From the NCBI RefSeq assembly GCF_000814905.1, contig NZ_JXAG01000019.1, positions 1 through 62,322 of the forward strand: a stretch of DNA of 62,322 nt, given 5' to 3'. Made by a program: the position numbers and the translations under genes. The notes under the pieces are model-generated. The model saw only the letters and a program-made list of their open reading frames with translations. It was not told where the DNA came from and made no database searches. This DNA is from Enterobacter sp. Bisph1. GTDB lineage: Bacteria; Pseudomonadota; Gammaproteobacteria; Enterobacterales; Enterobacteriaceae. How positions within the stretch are numbered: position 1 is the stretch's first letter; every line of letters starts with the position of its first letter. Positions 20,649 through 28,984 of the stretch are shown one piece after another.

Positions 20649-21935
20649 ATGGCTGATAAGAAAGCAAGAATCACCTACAATGGTGACGCTGATATTGAAC
20701 TGGATGTGCTAAAAGGCACGCTCGGTCAGGATGTAATTGATATCCGTAGTCTCGGTTCAAAAGGGGTATTTACTTTTGACCCAGGTTTTACCTCTACTGC
20801 GTCATGCGAATCAAAAATCACCTTTATTGACGGTGACGAAGGTATTCTGCTGCACCGTGGTTTCCCTATCGATCAGCTGGCGACCCAGTCCAACTATCTG
20901 GAAGTATGCTACATCCTGCTGTACGGTGAAAAACCGACCCAGGAACAGTTCGACGAATTCAAACTGACAGTAACCCGCCACACGATGATCCATGAGCAGA
21001 TTACCCGTCTGTTCCACGGTTTCCGTCGCGATTCACACCCGATGGCAGTGCTATGCGGCGTGACCGGCGCGCTGGCGGCGTTCTATCATGACTCGCTGGA
21101 CGTTAATAATCCGCGTCACCGCGAAATTGCTGCGTTCCGTCTGCTGTCGAAAATGCCAACCGTTGCGGCAATGTGTTACAAATATTCCATCGGTCAGCCG
21201 TTCGTTTATCCGCAGAACAATCTCTCCTACTCCGCTAACTTCCTGCACATGATGTTCTCCACGCCGTGTGAGCGTTATGAAGTTAACCCGGTGCTGGAGC
21301 GCGCGATGGATCGTATTCTGATCCTGCACGCCGATCATGAACAAAACGCTTCTACGTCTACCGTACGTACCGCAGGCTCTTCAGGCGCGAACCCGTTCGC
21401 CTGTATCGCCGCCGGTATCGCCTCCCTGTGGGGGCCGGCGCACGGTGGTGCCAACGAAGCGGCACTGAAGATGCTGGAAGAGATCAGCACCGTGAAACAC
21501 ATTCCGGAATTCCTGCGCCGCGCGAAAGACAAAAACGATTCGTTCCGCCTGATGGGCTTCGGTCACCGCGTCTATAAGAACTATGACCCGCGCGCTACCG
21601 TAATGCGTGAAACTTGCCACGAAGTGTTGCGTGAGCTGGGAACGAAAGACGATCTGCTGGAAGTGGCAATGGAGCTTGAGCACATTGCGCTCAACGACCC
21701 GTACTTTATCGAACGTAAGCTCTATCCGAACGTCGATTTCTACTCCGGTATCATTCTGAAAGCGATGGGCATTCCCTCCTCCATGTTTACCGTTATCTTC
21801 GCGATGGCGCGTACCGTGGGCTGGATTGCACACTGGAATGAAATGCACGATGACGGCATCAAAATCGCCCGTCCGCGTCAGCTGTACACCGGCTATGAGC
21901 AACGTGAGTTCGCTTCCGACCTGAAAAAAAGCTGA
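20649..21935 (+). CDS. gltA: GltA, type II citrate synthase
   Basis: 428 residues. It is a hexameric, NADH-inhibited citrate synthase. The conserved catalytic blocks are visible: [51 protein letters not shown] and DVDFYSG-like [10 protein letters not shown]. It condenses oxaloacetate with acetyl-CoA as the first TCA step. It is monocistronic and divergent from sdhC, with a strong AAGGAG ribosome site and a terminator 30 bases after its stop. Confidence 0.98.
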   Translation: MADKKARITYNGDADIELDVLKGTLGQDVIDIRSLGSKGVFTFDPGFTSTASCESKITFIDGDEGILLHRGFPIDQLATQSNYLEVCYILLYGEKPTQEQFDEFKLTVTRHTMIHEQITRLFHGFRRDSHPMAVLCGVTGALAAFYHDSLDVNNPRHREIAAFRLLSKMPTVAAMCYKYSIGQPFVYPQNNLSYSANFLHMMFSTPCERYEVNPVLERAMDRILILHADHEQNASTSTVRTAGSSGANPFACIAAGIASLWGPAHGGANEAALKMLEEISTVKHIPEFLRRAKDKNDSFRLMGFGHRVYKNYDPRATVMRETCHEVLRELGTKDDLLEVAMELEHIALNDPYFIERKLYPNVDFYSGIILKAMGIPSSMFTVIFAMARTVGWIAHWNEMHDDGIKIARPRQLYTGYEQREFASDLKKS

Positions 21936-21963
21936 TTGCGAAAACGTAATGCGAGCTTAGTGA

Positions 21964-21990
21964 AACGCGCCTTCGGGCGCGTTTTTATTT
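21964..21990 (+). terminator. gltA terminator
   Basis: AACGCGCC-TTCG-GGCGCGTTTTTATTT is a compact stem with a UUCG-type tetraloop and a T-run, 28 bases after the gltA stop codon. Confidence 0.9.
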
Positions 21991-22034
21991 GGATCTAAGC
22001 GGCCACCGAATGGCGGGAATGATTTTCCATCTTA

Positions 22035-22069
22035 AAATATTAAAGGCCACCGGGGGTGAGCCGGTGGCC
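22035..22069 (-). terminator. terminator of the small toxin-like gene
   Basis: GGCCACCGG and CCGGTGGCC form a perfect 9-bp stem. On the minus strand it is followed by TTTAATATTTT. It lies 22 bases after the stop codon of the 27-codon hydrophobic open frame. Confidence 0.7.
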
Positions 22070-22090
22070 TTACTTACGTTTTCTGATTGC

Positions 22091-22174
22091 TTATGGTAAG
22101 CAAGCCAGAATCAGCTCAATCAAAGCGACAAGCGCTTTCAGAGCGATGACAGCGATTTGCAAAAATCCCTTCAC
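22091..22174 (-). CDS. TisB-like hydrophobic type I toxin candidate
   Basis: A 27-residue peptide (28 if the preceding GTG is used) with a GTG start and AAGGAG 7 bases upstream (4 for the other GTG). The sequence is MKGFLQIAVIALKALVAL, then IELILACLP, so it is one amphipathic membrane helix. The pattern IAxxxLKxxVAxxxxL is shared with E. coli TisB (DIAILILKLIVAALQLL), including the lysine in the helix. It has a leader of about 190 bases from a TATAAT promoter. Upstream, an RNA unit is complementary to that leader. Both features match tisB/istR architecture. Membrane-damaging activity is inferred, not shown. Confidence 0.7.
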   Translation of the reverse strand: MKGFLQIAVIALKALVALIELILACLP

Positions 22175-22242
22175 CACGTTGCTCCTTAAGAAGCACGACA
22201 TCACCGCTAAAGCTTTTACACTGCCTGGTTAACGGTGCTGCA

Positions 22243-22278
22243 CTGTTAGTGGATGCGTGACGCGCTCTGGTTGAAGCT
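22243..22278. repeat. inverted repeat copy 1 (toxin leader target)
   Basis: This 36-base stretch is the reverse complement of 22501-22536 with a single mismatch (GCGCTC against GCACTC). In the toxin mRNA leader it lies about 66-101 bases upstream of the start codon, the place where IstR-1 blocks the ribosome standby site of tisB in E. coli. Confidence 0.9.
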
Positions 22279-22365
22279 CTGGAGCGGCACCACCCGTAAT
22301 CCAGCCAGGGCTAAACACTTTATGCCTTCGGTAACGTCGCCAACGCAAAGCGCGCCACCCACTAA

Positions 22366-22401
22366 CGAGGCGATTATAAAATGATCAGTAGTGTAATTAA
22401 T
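22366..22401 (-). promoter_or_regulatory. promoter of the TisB-like gene
   Basis: A perfect TATAAT on the minus strand (22373-22378) has only a weak -35 (ATTAAT at 17 bases). The start is predicted near 22366, giving a leader of about 190 bases. Just upstream (22405-22420) lies CTATAACAAATAACAG, one mismatch from the LexA core CTGT-N8-ACAG. Confidence 0.6.
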
Positions 22402-22404
22402 GAC

Positions 22405-22420
22405 CTATAACAAATAACAG
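22405..22420. promoter_or_regulatory. imperfect LexA-like box
   Basis: CTAT-AACAAATA-ACAG fits CTGT-N8-ACAG with one mismatch in a conserved position and an A/T-rich centre. It sits directly upstream of the -35 of the TisB-like gene. E. coli tisB is LexA-controlled, which makes the site worth testing, but the mismatch keeps this weak. Confidence 0.3.
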
Positions 22421-22424
22421 GCAA

Positions 22425-22454
22425 GAAAAAAGCCCGACTGGTGAGGTCAGGCTT
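22425..22454 (-). terminator. terminator of the antitoxin RNA candidate
   Basis: On the minus strand AAGCCTGAC-CTCACCA-GTCGGGCTT is followed by TTTTCTTGCC. The 9-bp stem (one G-T pair) overlaps its T-run, typical of small RNA terminators. Confidence 0.85.
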
Positions 22455-22500
22455 GTTTTCTTTGGGTGCTTAGAGTGAAGAATCCCAGTTCAAGTTAATC

Positions 22501-22536
22501 AGCTTCAACCAGAGTGCGTCACGCATCCACTAACAG
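22501..22536. repeat. inverted repeat copy 2 (antitoxin RNA 5' end)
   Basis: The partner of 22243-22278, matching 35 of 36 bases in inverted orientation. Its outer edge coincides with the predicted transcription start of the antitoxin RNA, so the entire pairing segment would form the RNA 5' end. Confidence 0.9.
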
Positions 22537-22542
22537 GAAGTC

Positions 22543-22571
22543 AGTTTACTCACCAAAAACAGAGGATGCAA
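22543..22571 (-). promoter_or_regulatory. promoter of the antitoxin RNA
   Basis: TTGCAT (22566-22571) and TAAACT (22543-22548) are separated by exactly 17 bases on the minus strand. This places the start around 22536, at the edge of inverted repeat copy 2. Confidence 0.65.
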
Positions 22572-22727
22572 TCACCTGTAGCTTATTGCAGCATCAATAT
22601 GCCTGATATTATTTTGTAAAACTGATTTCCATTTTGCACATCCTTGCCCCAAACTATTCGAGATCGGCTCTTCCTGCTCTTTCCACAGACGCGATCGCGT
22701 AGTGCCGCTACGTTAATAATAAGGTCA

Positions 22728-23519
22728 TTAACGCTGGCAGGCCGGGCACCAGTAAAACGGGCGCGACGACATGGTGGTTTTTTCGATTGTTGCGCCGCAG
22801 CGCTCACACGGTTTACCTGCCCGGTGAAACACCTTAAAGCGAAACAGCGCGCCGTGATGCTTTTTCTCATTCACTGTACCGCGCGTCTGATACGACAAAC
22901 GTGGAATATCGAGCAGCGCCTGCGCCAGCACGTCCAACTGTTCTTCGCTAAGCTGCGAGGCGTTACGCTGCGCTGAGAGCTGGCTTTGCCAGAGGATCTC
23001 TACGCGCAGATAGTTGCCCAGCCCGGCGAGAAACGCCTGATCGAGCAACAGCCCGGAGAACTGACGACGGCGAAAACGTGGCGATAACAGCCGCTCTTTA
23101 ACCTCAGCGACGCTGAGGGTCATATCCAGCACGTCCGGCCCGACACGCTGCAAAAACGGGTGCTGCGCCAGTTGTTCAGGGGTAAGCAGCGCGATATCCG
23201 ACGCGCTGTAGAGCAAAATCGCCTTTTCCGCCGTTTGTAGCCGCACGCGTAAAATACGCGTGGTCTGCGGCGTTTCGCCTGCCCCGACCACGCGCCAGAC
23301 GCCGTAAAGCTGATTATGGCTGTAGAGAGTTAGCCCGCCGGAGAAATGCGTCAGCAGCGCTTTTCCGCGGGTTTCTATCTTGTCGATATGCTGCCCAATC
23401 AATTCGGCAGCAAAACCCGCTAACGCAGGCAGACCAAACCATACTTCCGTCAGCGCTTTACCTTTAACCGCAGCTTCAAGGGTATCCGCCGCCCGGCGGA
23501 TCTCTGGCCCTTCCGGCAT
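22728..23519 (-). CDS. nei: Nei, endonuclease VIII
   Basis: 263 residues of the Fpg/Nei family. It begins [15 protein letters not shown], with the catalytic Pro2 (after Met removal Pro1) and Glu3. The helix-two-turn-helix and zinc-finger C-terminus reads [12 protein letters not shown]...FYWCPACQR. It removes oxidised pyrimidines and nicks the abasic site in base-excision repair. It is last in the run phrB-ybgI-pxpBCA-nei, 14 bases after pxpA. Confidence 0.97.
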   Translation of the reverse strand: MPEGPEIRRAADTLEAAVKGKALTEVWFGLPALAGFAAELIGQHIDKIETRGKALLTHFSGGLTLYSHNQLYGVWRVVGAGETPQTTRILRVRLQTAEKAILLYSASDIALLTPEQLAQHPFLQRVGPDVLDMTLSVAEVKERLLSPRFRRRQFSGLLLDQAFLAGLGNYLRVEILWQSQLSAQRNASQLSEEQLDVLAQALLDIPRLSYQTRGTVNEKKHHGALFRFKVFHRAGKPCERCGATIEKTTMSSRPFYWCPACQR

Positions 23520-23533
23520 TTTTGCTCCTTAGG

Positions 23534-24271
23534 TTACTCGGCGCTAAGCATTACGCCGCGTTGCAGGAAAGCAGCGTGTAAGCGCCGGGCAAACAGTAGC
23601 GCATGTTCACCGTCGCCATGCAGACAGACCGTTTGCGCCTCTACGTTGACAAACTCACCCGTGACGCTTTTCACCCGCCCGTTAAACACCATCTCCAGGG
23701 TTTGCGCCAGCGCAATATCATCATTCTCCAGCAGCGCGCCAGGCTCGCTGCGCGGAACCAGCCGACCATCGGCGCGATAACCGCGATCGGCAAATACCTC
23801 CTGACGCGTACGCAAACCATAGCGCTCACCGGCGCGAATTAACTCGCTGCCCGCCAGGCCTACCAGAATCAACTCGGGATCCACAGCGTATACCGCGCCG
23901 GCAATCGCATCGGCGAGCATCGCGTCCTCCGCCGCCTGGTTATAAAGCATGCCGTGAGGTTTGACATGGTGCAGTTTGCCGCCTTCTGCGCCGACAATCG
24001 CCGCCAACGCGCCAATCTGGTACAGCGTTTGCGCATAGACCTTTTCTGTTGGCAGCTGCATCGCCGTGCGGCCAAAATTTTCGCGATCCGGAAAGGAAGG
24101 GTGCGCGCCGACTTCCACACCGTTGCGCAGTGCGTCGCGCACGCAGGTCAGCATCGTCTGCGCATCGCCGGCGTGAAAACCGCAGGCGATATTGGCAGAA
24201 GAGACCAGTTGCAGCAGCGCCGCATCATTCCTGCAGCCTTCGCCGAGGTCGGCATTGAGATCAATTTTCAT
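23534..24271 (-). CDS. pxpA: PxpA, 5-oxoprolinase subunit A (LamB/YcsF family)
   Basis: 245 residues, beginning [21 protein letters not shown], the LamB/YcsF signature, with [10 protein letters not shown] and [15 protein letters not shown]. With PxpBC it hydrolyses 5-oxoproline to glutamate using ATP. It overlaps the end of pxpC by 11 bases. Confidence 0.96.
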   Translation of the reverse strand: MKIDLNADLGEGCRNDAALLQLVSSANIACGFHAGDAQTMLTCVRDALRNGVEVGAHPSFPDRENFGRTAMQLPTEKVYAQTLYQIGALAAIVGAEGGKLHHVKPHGMLYNQAAEDAMLADAIAGAVYAVDPELILVGLAGSELIRAGERYGLRTRQEVFADRGYRADGRLVPRSEPGALLENDDIALAQTLEMVFNGRVKSVTGEFVNVEAQTVCLHGDGEHALLFARRLHAAFLQRGVMLSAE

Positions 24272-25193
24272 TGTGTAGCCGCCATGCCAGTTGGTCGAGA
24301 AAGAGACGCTGCTCGCGCCGCGCCTTCAGCGCCTCATCCAGCGAACACTGGACAAAGTGGATCGGTTGTCCCGGCGGGATCTGCGCCAGATGGTACATAT
24401 CTGCTTCGATAACGCAGGCAATGCGTGGGTAACCACCGGTGGTTTGCGCATCATTCATCAGGACAATCGGCTGCCCGCCAGAGGGAACCTGAATCACCCC
24501 CGGCAACAAGCCGTGGGAAAGCAGTTCACGGTTAGTGGTACGCACCAGCGGTTGCCCCTGCAAACGGTAACCCATACGGTTACTTTGCGCACTGACCTGC
24601 CACGGTAAGCGCCAGAACGCTTCCTGCGAGGTACTATCAAATTCGTGATACTCCGGCCCCGGCAAAGCACGGATGCGGTTGCCCCACAATAATTGCTTCA
24701 CCCCTTGTTGCCCGTGGAACTCGCGCAGCGGTTCGCCCAGCGGCAGCATATCGCCATCGCGCAACAGGCGTCCGTCCAGCCCGCCAATCGCCGTTTTAAG
24801 ATCGGTGCTGACCGAGCCCATTACCGCCGCGATGGCGAAACTACCGGCCACGGCGAGATAACTGCGCGCACCGTGCACCGGTCTTTTTAGCACCAGACGC
24901 TGCCCCGCTTTGGCGGCAAACCGCCAGCCGGTCCATACCGCTTTGCCATCCAGTTTCGCATCGCAGCCTGCGCCGGTAAGGGCAAACCAGGTGTCACGGC
25001 CAAACTCGAATTCGCAATGACTGAGGGTGATTTCCAGCGCTGCCGCACCGGGGGCGTTACCCACCAGCGCATTGGCGATCTGTAGCGCCGGTTCATCCAA
25101 CGCACCGCAATAACTGACGCCGGACTGGCGCAATCCAATGCGTTTGCCGCCCTGCAAGGTGGTATACATTCCCGCGCGGATAACCGTCAGCAT
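24261..25193 (-). CDS. pxpC: PxpC, 5-oxoprolinase subunit C (KipA family)
   Basis: 310 residues of the biotin-dependent carboxylase-like/KipA family. It begins [18 protein letters not shown] and has [23 protein letters not shown]. It partners PxpB in the ATP-dependent 5-oxoprolinase. It overlaps pxpB by 7 bases and pxpA by 11, a tightly coupled three-gene unit. Confidence 0.96.
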   Translation of the reverse strand: MLTVIRAGMYTTLQGGKRIGLRQSGVSYCGALDEPALQIANALVGNAPGAAALEITLSHCEFEFGRDTWFALTGAGCDAKLDGKAVWTGWRFAAKAGQRLVLKRPVHGARSYLAVAGSFAIAAVMGSVSTDLKTAIGGLDGRLLRDGDMLPLGEPLREFHGQQGVKQLLWGNRIRALPGPEYHEFDSTSQEAFWRLPWQVSAQSNRMGYRLQGQPLVRTTNRELLSHGLLPGVIQVPSGGQPIVLMNDAQTTGGYPRIACVIEADMYHLAQIPPGQPIHFVQCSLDEALKARREQRLFLDQLAWRLHNEN

Positions 25194-25843
25194 ATGCCCT
25201 CCTTACGCGGCACAAACCGCAGCGTATCGCCCGGACGTAACAGTACCGGCTCCGGCAGACGTGGATTGAACAGCGCCAGATCGGTGCGGCCAATCAGATT
25301 CCAGCCGCCGGGGGTTTCCAGCGGATAGATCCCCGTCTGCGCGCCGCCAATGCCAACAGAACCGGCAGGAACGCGCACCCGCGGTTCAGCGCGACGCGGT
25401 GTCGCCAGCGCGTCGGGCATGCCGCCCAGATAAGGGAAACCAGGCTGGAACCCCAAAAACCACACCACATATTCGATGGAGGCATGCAGTTCAACGACCT
25501 GCTTTGGCGTCATCGCACAGTGTTCCGCCACGCTTTGCAGATCCGGCCCGGCCTCTTTGCCGTAGATCACCGGAATTTCAATCATCCGCGATTCCGGCTC
25601 CAGCGCCTCGCTCTCTTCCCACCAGCGCTGTAAACGCTCAATAGCGTCGAGGGCCAGCGAATGCGGATCGCGAAGTACTACCGTGATGTTATTCATCCCC
25701 GGAATCACTTCCACCACGTCGGGGACCTCCGCCAGCCGTTGCGTCAGCCGCCAGATACGTTTTTGCGTCGCCAGCTGTACCGGCGGCTCAAGCTCCAGCA
25801 CTACCGCGCTTTCGCCTAATAAATAACATCGCGCTCGCTGCAC
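25187..25843 (-). CDS. pxpB: PxpB, 5-oxoprolinase subunit B (KipI family)
   Basis: 218 residues, of the family of the Bacillus sporulation kinase inhibitor KipI. The motif [23 protein letters not shown] is visible near 130-152, and [25 protein letters not shown] lies near 165-190. It is part of the PxpABC 5-oxoprolinase, and follows ybgI by 11 bases. Confidence 0.96.
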   Translation of the reverse strand: MQRARCYLLGESAVVLELEPPVQLATQKRIWRLTQRLAEVPDVVEVIPGMNNITVVLRDPHSLALDAIERLQRWWEESEALEPESRMIEIPVIYGKEAGPDLQSVAEHCAMTPKQVVELHASIEYVVWFLGFQPGFPYLGGMPDALATPRRAEPRVRVPAGSVGIGGAQTGIYPLETPGGWNLIGRTDLALFNPRLPEPVLLRPGDTLRFVPRKEGIC

Positions 25844-25854
25844 GTGATCTCTCC

Positions 25855-26598
25855 TTACGCCGGGTTCGGAATATCAATAAAGGTGACGTCAAGATCGCTG
25901 TTTTTATTCAGCCAGTCGCTGAGGGCGCGAATACCGCCGCGTTCGGTTGCATGATGGCCGGCGGCATAGAAATGCAGCCCCTGCTCACGGGCCGAATGTA
26001 TCGTCTGCTCTGAAACTTCACCGGTGATAAACGCATCAACACCGAAGCGTGCGGCTTTATCAATAAAGCTCTGACCGCCGCCGGTACACCAGGCGACACG
26101 GGTGACATGTTGCGGCCCGGTATCGCCGCACCACAGCGGTTTTCGGCCCAGACGCGCTTCGATCCACGAGGCTAATTCCTCGCCCGGTACCGGTATGGAC
26201 AGCTCACCCCACGGCAGCAGTTCGTCAATTTCACCCATCACCTTGATACCGAGCAACGCCGCCAGTTGGGCGTTGTTGCCCAGCTGCGGATGGGCATCGA
26301 GTGGCAGATGCCAGCCGTACAGGTTGATATCATTGGCCAGCAATGTTTTCAGGCGATTACGCTTCATCCCACGAATAATCGGCGCTTCGTTTTTCCAGAA
26401 ATAACCATGATGCACAATCACCGCATCTGCTTGCTGGCGCACTGCTTCATCCAGCAGCGCCTGGCTTGCGGTCACGCCGGTGATAATTTTCTGCACTGTT
26501 TCCCGCCCTTCGACCTGCAGCCCGTTCGGGCCGTAATCGCTGAACGCCGCACTGTTAAGTTTTTCGTTAATCAGTTTTTCCAGTTCGGTATTTTTCAT
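25855..26598 (-). CDS. ybgI: YbgI, NIF3-family dinuclear metal protein
   Basis: 247 residues from the ATG at 26598, which is 5 bases after an AGGAG box. The adjacent upstream ATG is too close to it, and the longer frame to 26673 runs into phrB. It has NIF3 metal-ligand motifs [12 protein letters not shown] and [11 protein letters not shown]. It forms toroidal hexamers with two metal ions per subunit, and its biochemical role is unsettled. It lies between phrB and pxpB, 10 bases after phrB. Confidence 0.95.
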   Translation of the reverse strand: MKNTELEKLINEKLNSAAFSDYGPNGLQVEGRETVQKIITGVTASQALLDEAVRQQADAVIVHHGYFWKNEAPIIRGMKRNRLKTLLANDINLYGWHLPLDAHPQLGNNAQLAALLGIKVMGEIDELLPWGELSIPVPGEELASWIEARLGRKPLWCGDTGPQHVTRVAWCTGGGQSFIDKAARFGVDAFITGEVSEQTIHSAREQGLHFYAAGHHATERGGIRALSDWLNKNSDLDVTFIDIPNPA

Positions 26599-26608
26599 CA
26601 TTACTCCT

Positions 26609-28021
26609 TTACCCTTTGCGGGCGGCGTCATAGGCCGCAAGCGTAGCAACCCGCGCCTGTTTATGGTCAACAATCGGCCGGGGATAAGCGAGTTGTATCC
26701 CCTGTTTATCCGCCCACTCCCAGGGCTGATGCACGAATTTTTCCGGCACCGCCTTCAGTTCCGGCAGCCACTGGCGGATAAACACGCCTTGCGCATCAAA
26801 GCGTTCACCCTGGGTGGTGGGGTTAAAAATACGAAAATAGGGGGCCGCATCGGTGCCCGTCGAGGCGGCCCACTGCCAGCCGCCATTATTTGCCGCATGA
26901 TCGCCATCGATCAGCTGCGACATAAAATAACGCTCCCCCGCCCGCCAGTCGATCAGCAGGTCTTTCACGAGGAAGCTCGCGGTGATCATCCGCAAGCGGT
27001 TATGCATCCAGCCGGTAGCGTTCATCTGGCGCATAGCAGCATCGACAATTGGATAGCCAGTCTGACCGGCTTGCCAGGCGGCTAAATGCTCGGCGCTATC
27101 CTGCCACTGTACTTTATCGGTCCAGCTAATAAAGGGACGATGTTTACACAACCAGGGATGGTAAGTGATGAGATGGCGATAAAACTCGCGCCAGATAAGT
27201 TCATTTAACCATACCGCCCCTGGCCCACCGTCGAGGGCCTGCGGCTGTTCTGCCAACAAACGATGCAGACACTGGCGCGGCGACAGCGCGCCAATCGCCA
27301 GGCATGCTGATAAACGACTGGTGCCCTCGATCGCCGGGAAATCACGCTGCTGGTCATACACCCCCGCCAGATGCTGGCAAAAGTCACGAAGCCTTGCGAT
27401 AGCGCTTTTTTCATCTGCCGGGAACAGGCTGGCATCGAATGACTCTTGAGGATAATTTAGCGTCACCGGCGTGGGTACCACTTTGCTGCCTTCACGCTCG
27501 CGCGGCGCGGCTACGCACTCCGGCAGATCCTCTTTCAGCCGCCTGACAAAGGCATTTTTAAACGGCGTAAAGACTTTATACATCTCATGATTGCCGGTCG
27601 TTACGCTGCCCGGAGCGAGGATTACGCTGTCGTCAAAGCCCTGGCAGATAACGGACGGCAGGGCTTTTTCTACTGCCGCATCGCGCTGACGCTCATTAAA
27701 TTCATACTGATAATTATAAAAAAGATGGCTGACCTGCTCGGCAGCGCACACCTCGGCCAGCGTTTGCACACTGTCGGTAAAGTCTGTCGCTTCGCGGTAA
27801 ATCAGCGCAATGCCCTTTTCCGCCAGCGCCAGCTGGAGCGCGTTAAGATGGGCATTTATATAGGCTGCCTGGCGCGGGGCCATATCATGTTGCCGCCACT
27901 GTTCAGGCGTGGCGATAAACAGGGCTTTCACACACGCGTCATCGCTGCGACAGGCAGCGGCAAGGGCAAGATTGTCGTGCACGCGCAAATCCGCGCGAAA
28001 CCAGACCAGATGGGTGGTCAT
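26609..28021 (-). CDS. phrB: PhrB, deoxyribodipyrimidine photolyase
   Basis: 470 residues from the ATG at 28021, since the upstream frame extension lacks family sequence. The N-terminal antenna domain begins MTTHLVWFRADLRVHDN. The FAD-binding C-terminal half has WLNELIWREFYRHL, GYPIVDAAMRQMNATGWMHNRLRM and DGDHAANNGGWQWAASTGTDAAPYFRIFNP. It repairs cyclobutane pyrimidine dimers with light. ybgA, its usual E. coli partner upstream, is absent. Confidence 0.97.
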   Translation of the reverse strand: MTTHLVWFRADLRVHDNLALAAACRSDDACVKALFIATPEQWRQHDMAPRQAAYINAHLNALQLALAEKGIALIYREATDFTDSVQTLAEVCAAEQVSHLFYNYQYEFNERQRDAAVEKALPSVICQGFDDSVILAPGSVTTGNHEMYKVFTPFKNAFVRRLKEDLPECVAAPREREGSKVVPTPVTLNYPQESFDASLFPADEKSAIARLRDFCQHLAGVYDQQRDFPAIEGTSRLSACLAIGALSPRQCLHRLLAEQPQALDGGPGAVWLNELIWREFYRHLITYHPWLCKHRPFISWTDKVQWQDSAEHLAAWQAGQTGYPIVDAAMRQMNATGWMHNRLRMITASFLVKDLLIDWRAGERYFMSQLIDGDHAANNGGWQWAASTGTDAAPYFRIFNPTTQGERFDAQGVFIRQWLPELKAVPEKFVHQPWEWADKQGIQLAYPRPIVDHKQARVATLAAYDAARKG

Positions 28022-28215
28022 ACTGCTCCTGATGTCAAAAACGTAAGCGCAGCGCCGCAGAAAGGCTGTCATCACCGCTGGCAAGCCCGCTACGCGTTGG
28101 AAAATTCCTTTCTATAGTGTTTGAGTAATGTCAGCGGCGCAAGCGGCGACTGAATCACCCGGCTATCACCGAAGAACCGCCTGTCAAACTCGCAGTAAGT
28201 GTAGCCAAAAGCCAC

Positions 28216-28243
28216 AGGTAAAAAAAACCACCGCAGAGGCGGT
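28216..28243 (-). terminator. ybfA terminator
   Basis: On the minus strand ACCACCGC-CTCT-GCGGTGGT is followed by TTTTTTACC. This is a strong rho-independent terminator downstream of ybfA. Confidence 0.9.
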
Positions 28244-28271
28244 GGTTGAGCGGTTTGCTGTGTGTAAACGA

Positions 28272-28478
28272 TTAATAAAAGTCGCAGGTTGCTTTCTCTG
28301 CGAGATCCATCCACACCGGTTTTTCGCTGGTTTTTGACCAGACGCGATGCAGATAGCTATAAAAACGTGCGCGATCTTTCCAGAATAACATCACCGGTAA
28401 CGCCAGCACCCCCGCCACAATGGCGAAAGCACGTCGCATCAACACGATATGTGCAGGAAACGCTTTGTATGTGTCCAT
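28272..28478 (-). CDS. ybfA: YbfA, small membrane protein of unknown function
   Basis: 68 residues from the ATG at 28478 (GGGAGAG box upstream). It begins [19 protein letters not shown] hydrophobic segment lies at about 15-36 ([14 protein letters not shown]), followed by the conserved [19 protein letters not shown]. It matches E. coli YbfA in length and C-terminal half. It is divergent from kdpF, as in E. coli, but the rhsC element found beside it there is missing here. Function unknown. Confidence 0.9.
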   Translation of the reverse strand: MDTYKAFPAHIVLMRRAFAIVAGVLALPVMLFWKDRARFYSYLHRVWSKTSEKPVWMDLAEKATCDFY

Positions 28479-28894
28479 TATTCTCTCCCCTTTGTCAGGC
28501 CGGTAAGCCACACCGGAAAATGATTCACCGTCACTGAAAGCCAGCTATGTAAAAATCAGTGTGGCATTGAAAACTGATTAAAATAATACCGTTTTGTTTG
28601 TAATTTTACTACTCATCCGACCACTATTTTTTGTCAATATGGGCTTAATTTACATTCAGCCAGTAAATAAGTTACAAAACAGTTAAATTAATACTAACCA
28701 TTAGTTAAATTGTGGTTTTTTGTTCATTCTTTATCTTTCCACGCCAGCCTCCGTGCACGTCATCTCTGCCAGCGCGTTTATCTGCGCGCCATTTTTATAT
28801 TTTTTTTACACCGCTCCCGGCGATTTTTGCGAAATCTTTGCGTTGAAAACTCTACTTTCACTGCACATCGTAAAAAACACCCCGGAGGTGGACT
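28479..28894. promoter_or_regulatory. divergent ybfA-kdpF control region
   Basis: 416 bases, A+T-rich, without a gene. It contains the T-rich KdpE site and the kdp promoter near its right end. The open frame that extends kdpA leftward to 28720 across this stretch is not real. Confidence 0.7.
28791..28811 (+). promoter_or_regulatory. KdpE binding site and kdp promoter
   Basis: ATTTTTATATTTTTTTTACA matches the T-rich KdpE operator upstream of E. coli kdpFABC. It is followed by TTGCGA (28827-28832), 18 bases, and TCTACT (28851-28856), a plausible promoter about 35 bases before the kdpF start. Confidence 0.7.
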
Positions 28895-28984
28895 GTGAGT
28901 GCAGGCGTAATAATCGGCATTGGGCTGGTTTTCCTGTTATTGGGCTATCTGGTTTACGCCCTGATCAACGCGGAGGCTTTCTGA
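28895..28984 (+). CDS. kdpF: KdpF, small subunit of the Kdp K+ ATPase
   Basis: 29 residues with a GTG start preceded by GGAGGTGGA. It is a single transmembrane helix ([19 protein letters not shown]). KdpF stabilises the KdpABC complex and can act like a bound lipid. Its stop overlaps the kdpA start (CTGATGG). Confidence 0.92.
   Translation: MSAGVIIGIGLVFLLLGYLVYALINAEAF

Larger units (their letters stand above)
22425..22536 (-). ncRNA. IstR-like antitoxin RNA candidate
   Basis: A compact unit of about 112 bases. The promoter is TTGCAT, 17 bases, TAAACT (minus strand, 22543-22571), the predicted start is near 22536, and a strong terminator ends it at 22425. Its first 36 bases are the complement of the toxin leader segment at 22243-22278 with one mismatch. 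There is no open frame. The match to IstR-1 of E. coli is in design (5' end pairs with the toxin leader, own constitutive promoter), not in sequence that I can recall. It lies upstream of the toxin on the same strand. Confidence 0.7.

Noticed and set aside
22583-22870. 95-codon minus-strand frame next to nei and a 110-codon plus-strand frame
   Set aside because: Both overlap the nei coding end out of frame and have no family resemblance.
28022-28271. Search for ybgA or a remnant upstream of phrB
   Set aside because: The interval holds only the ybfA terminator and short spacer, and no YbgA-like frame was found.
28720-28983. N-terminal extension of kdpA to 28720
   Set aside because: It crosses the KdpE site, promoter and kdpF, and the true ATG at 28984 overlaps the kdpF stop.
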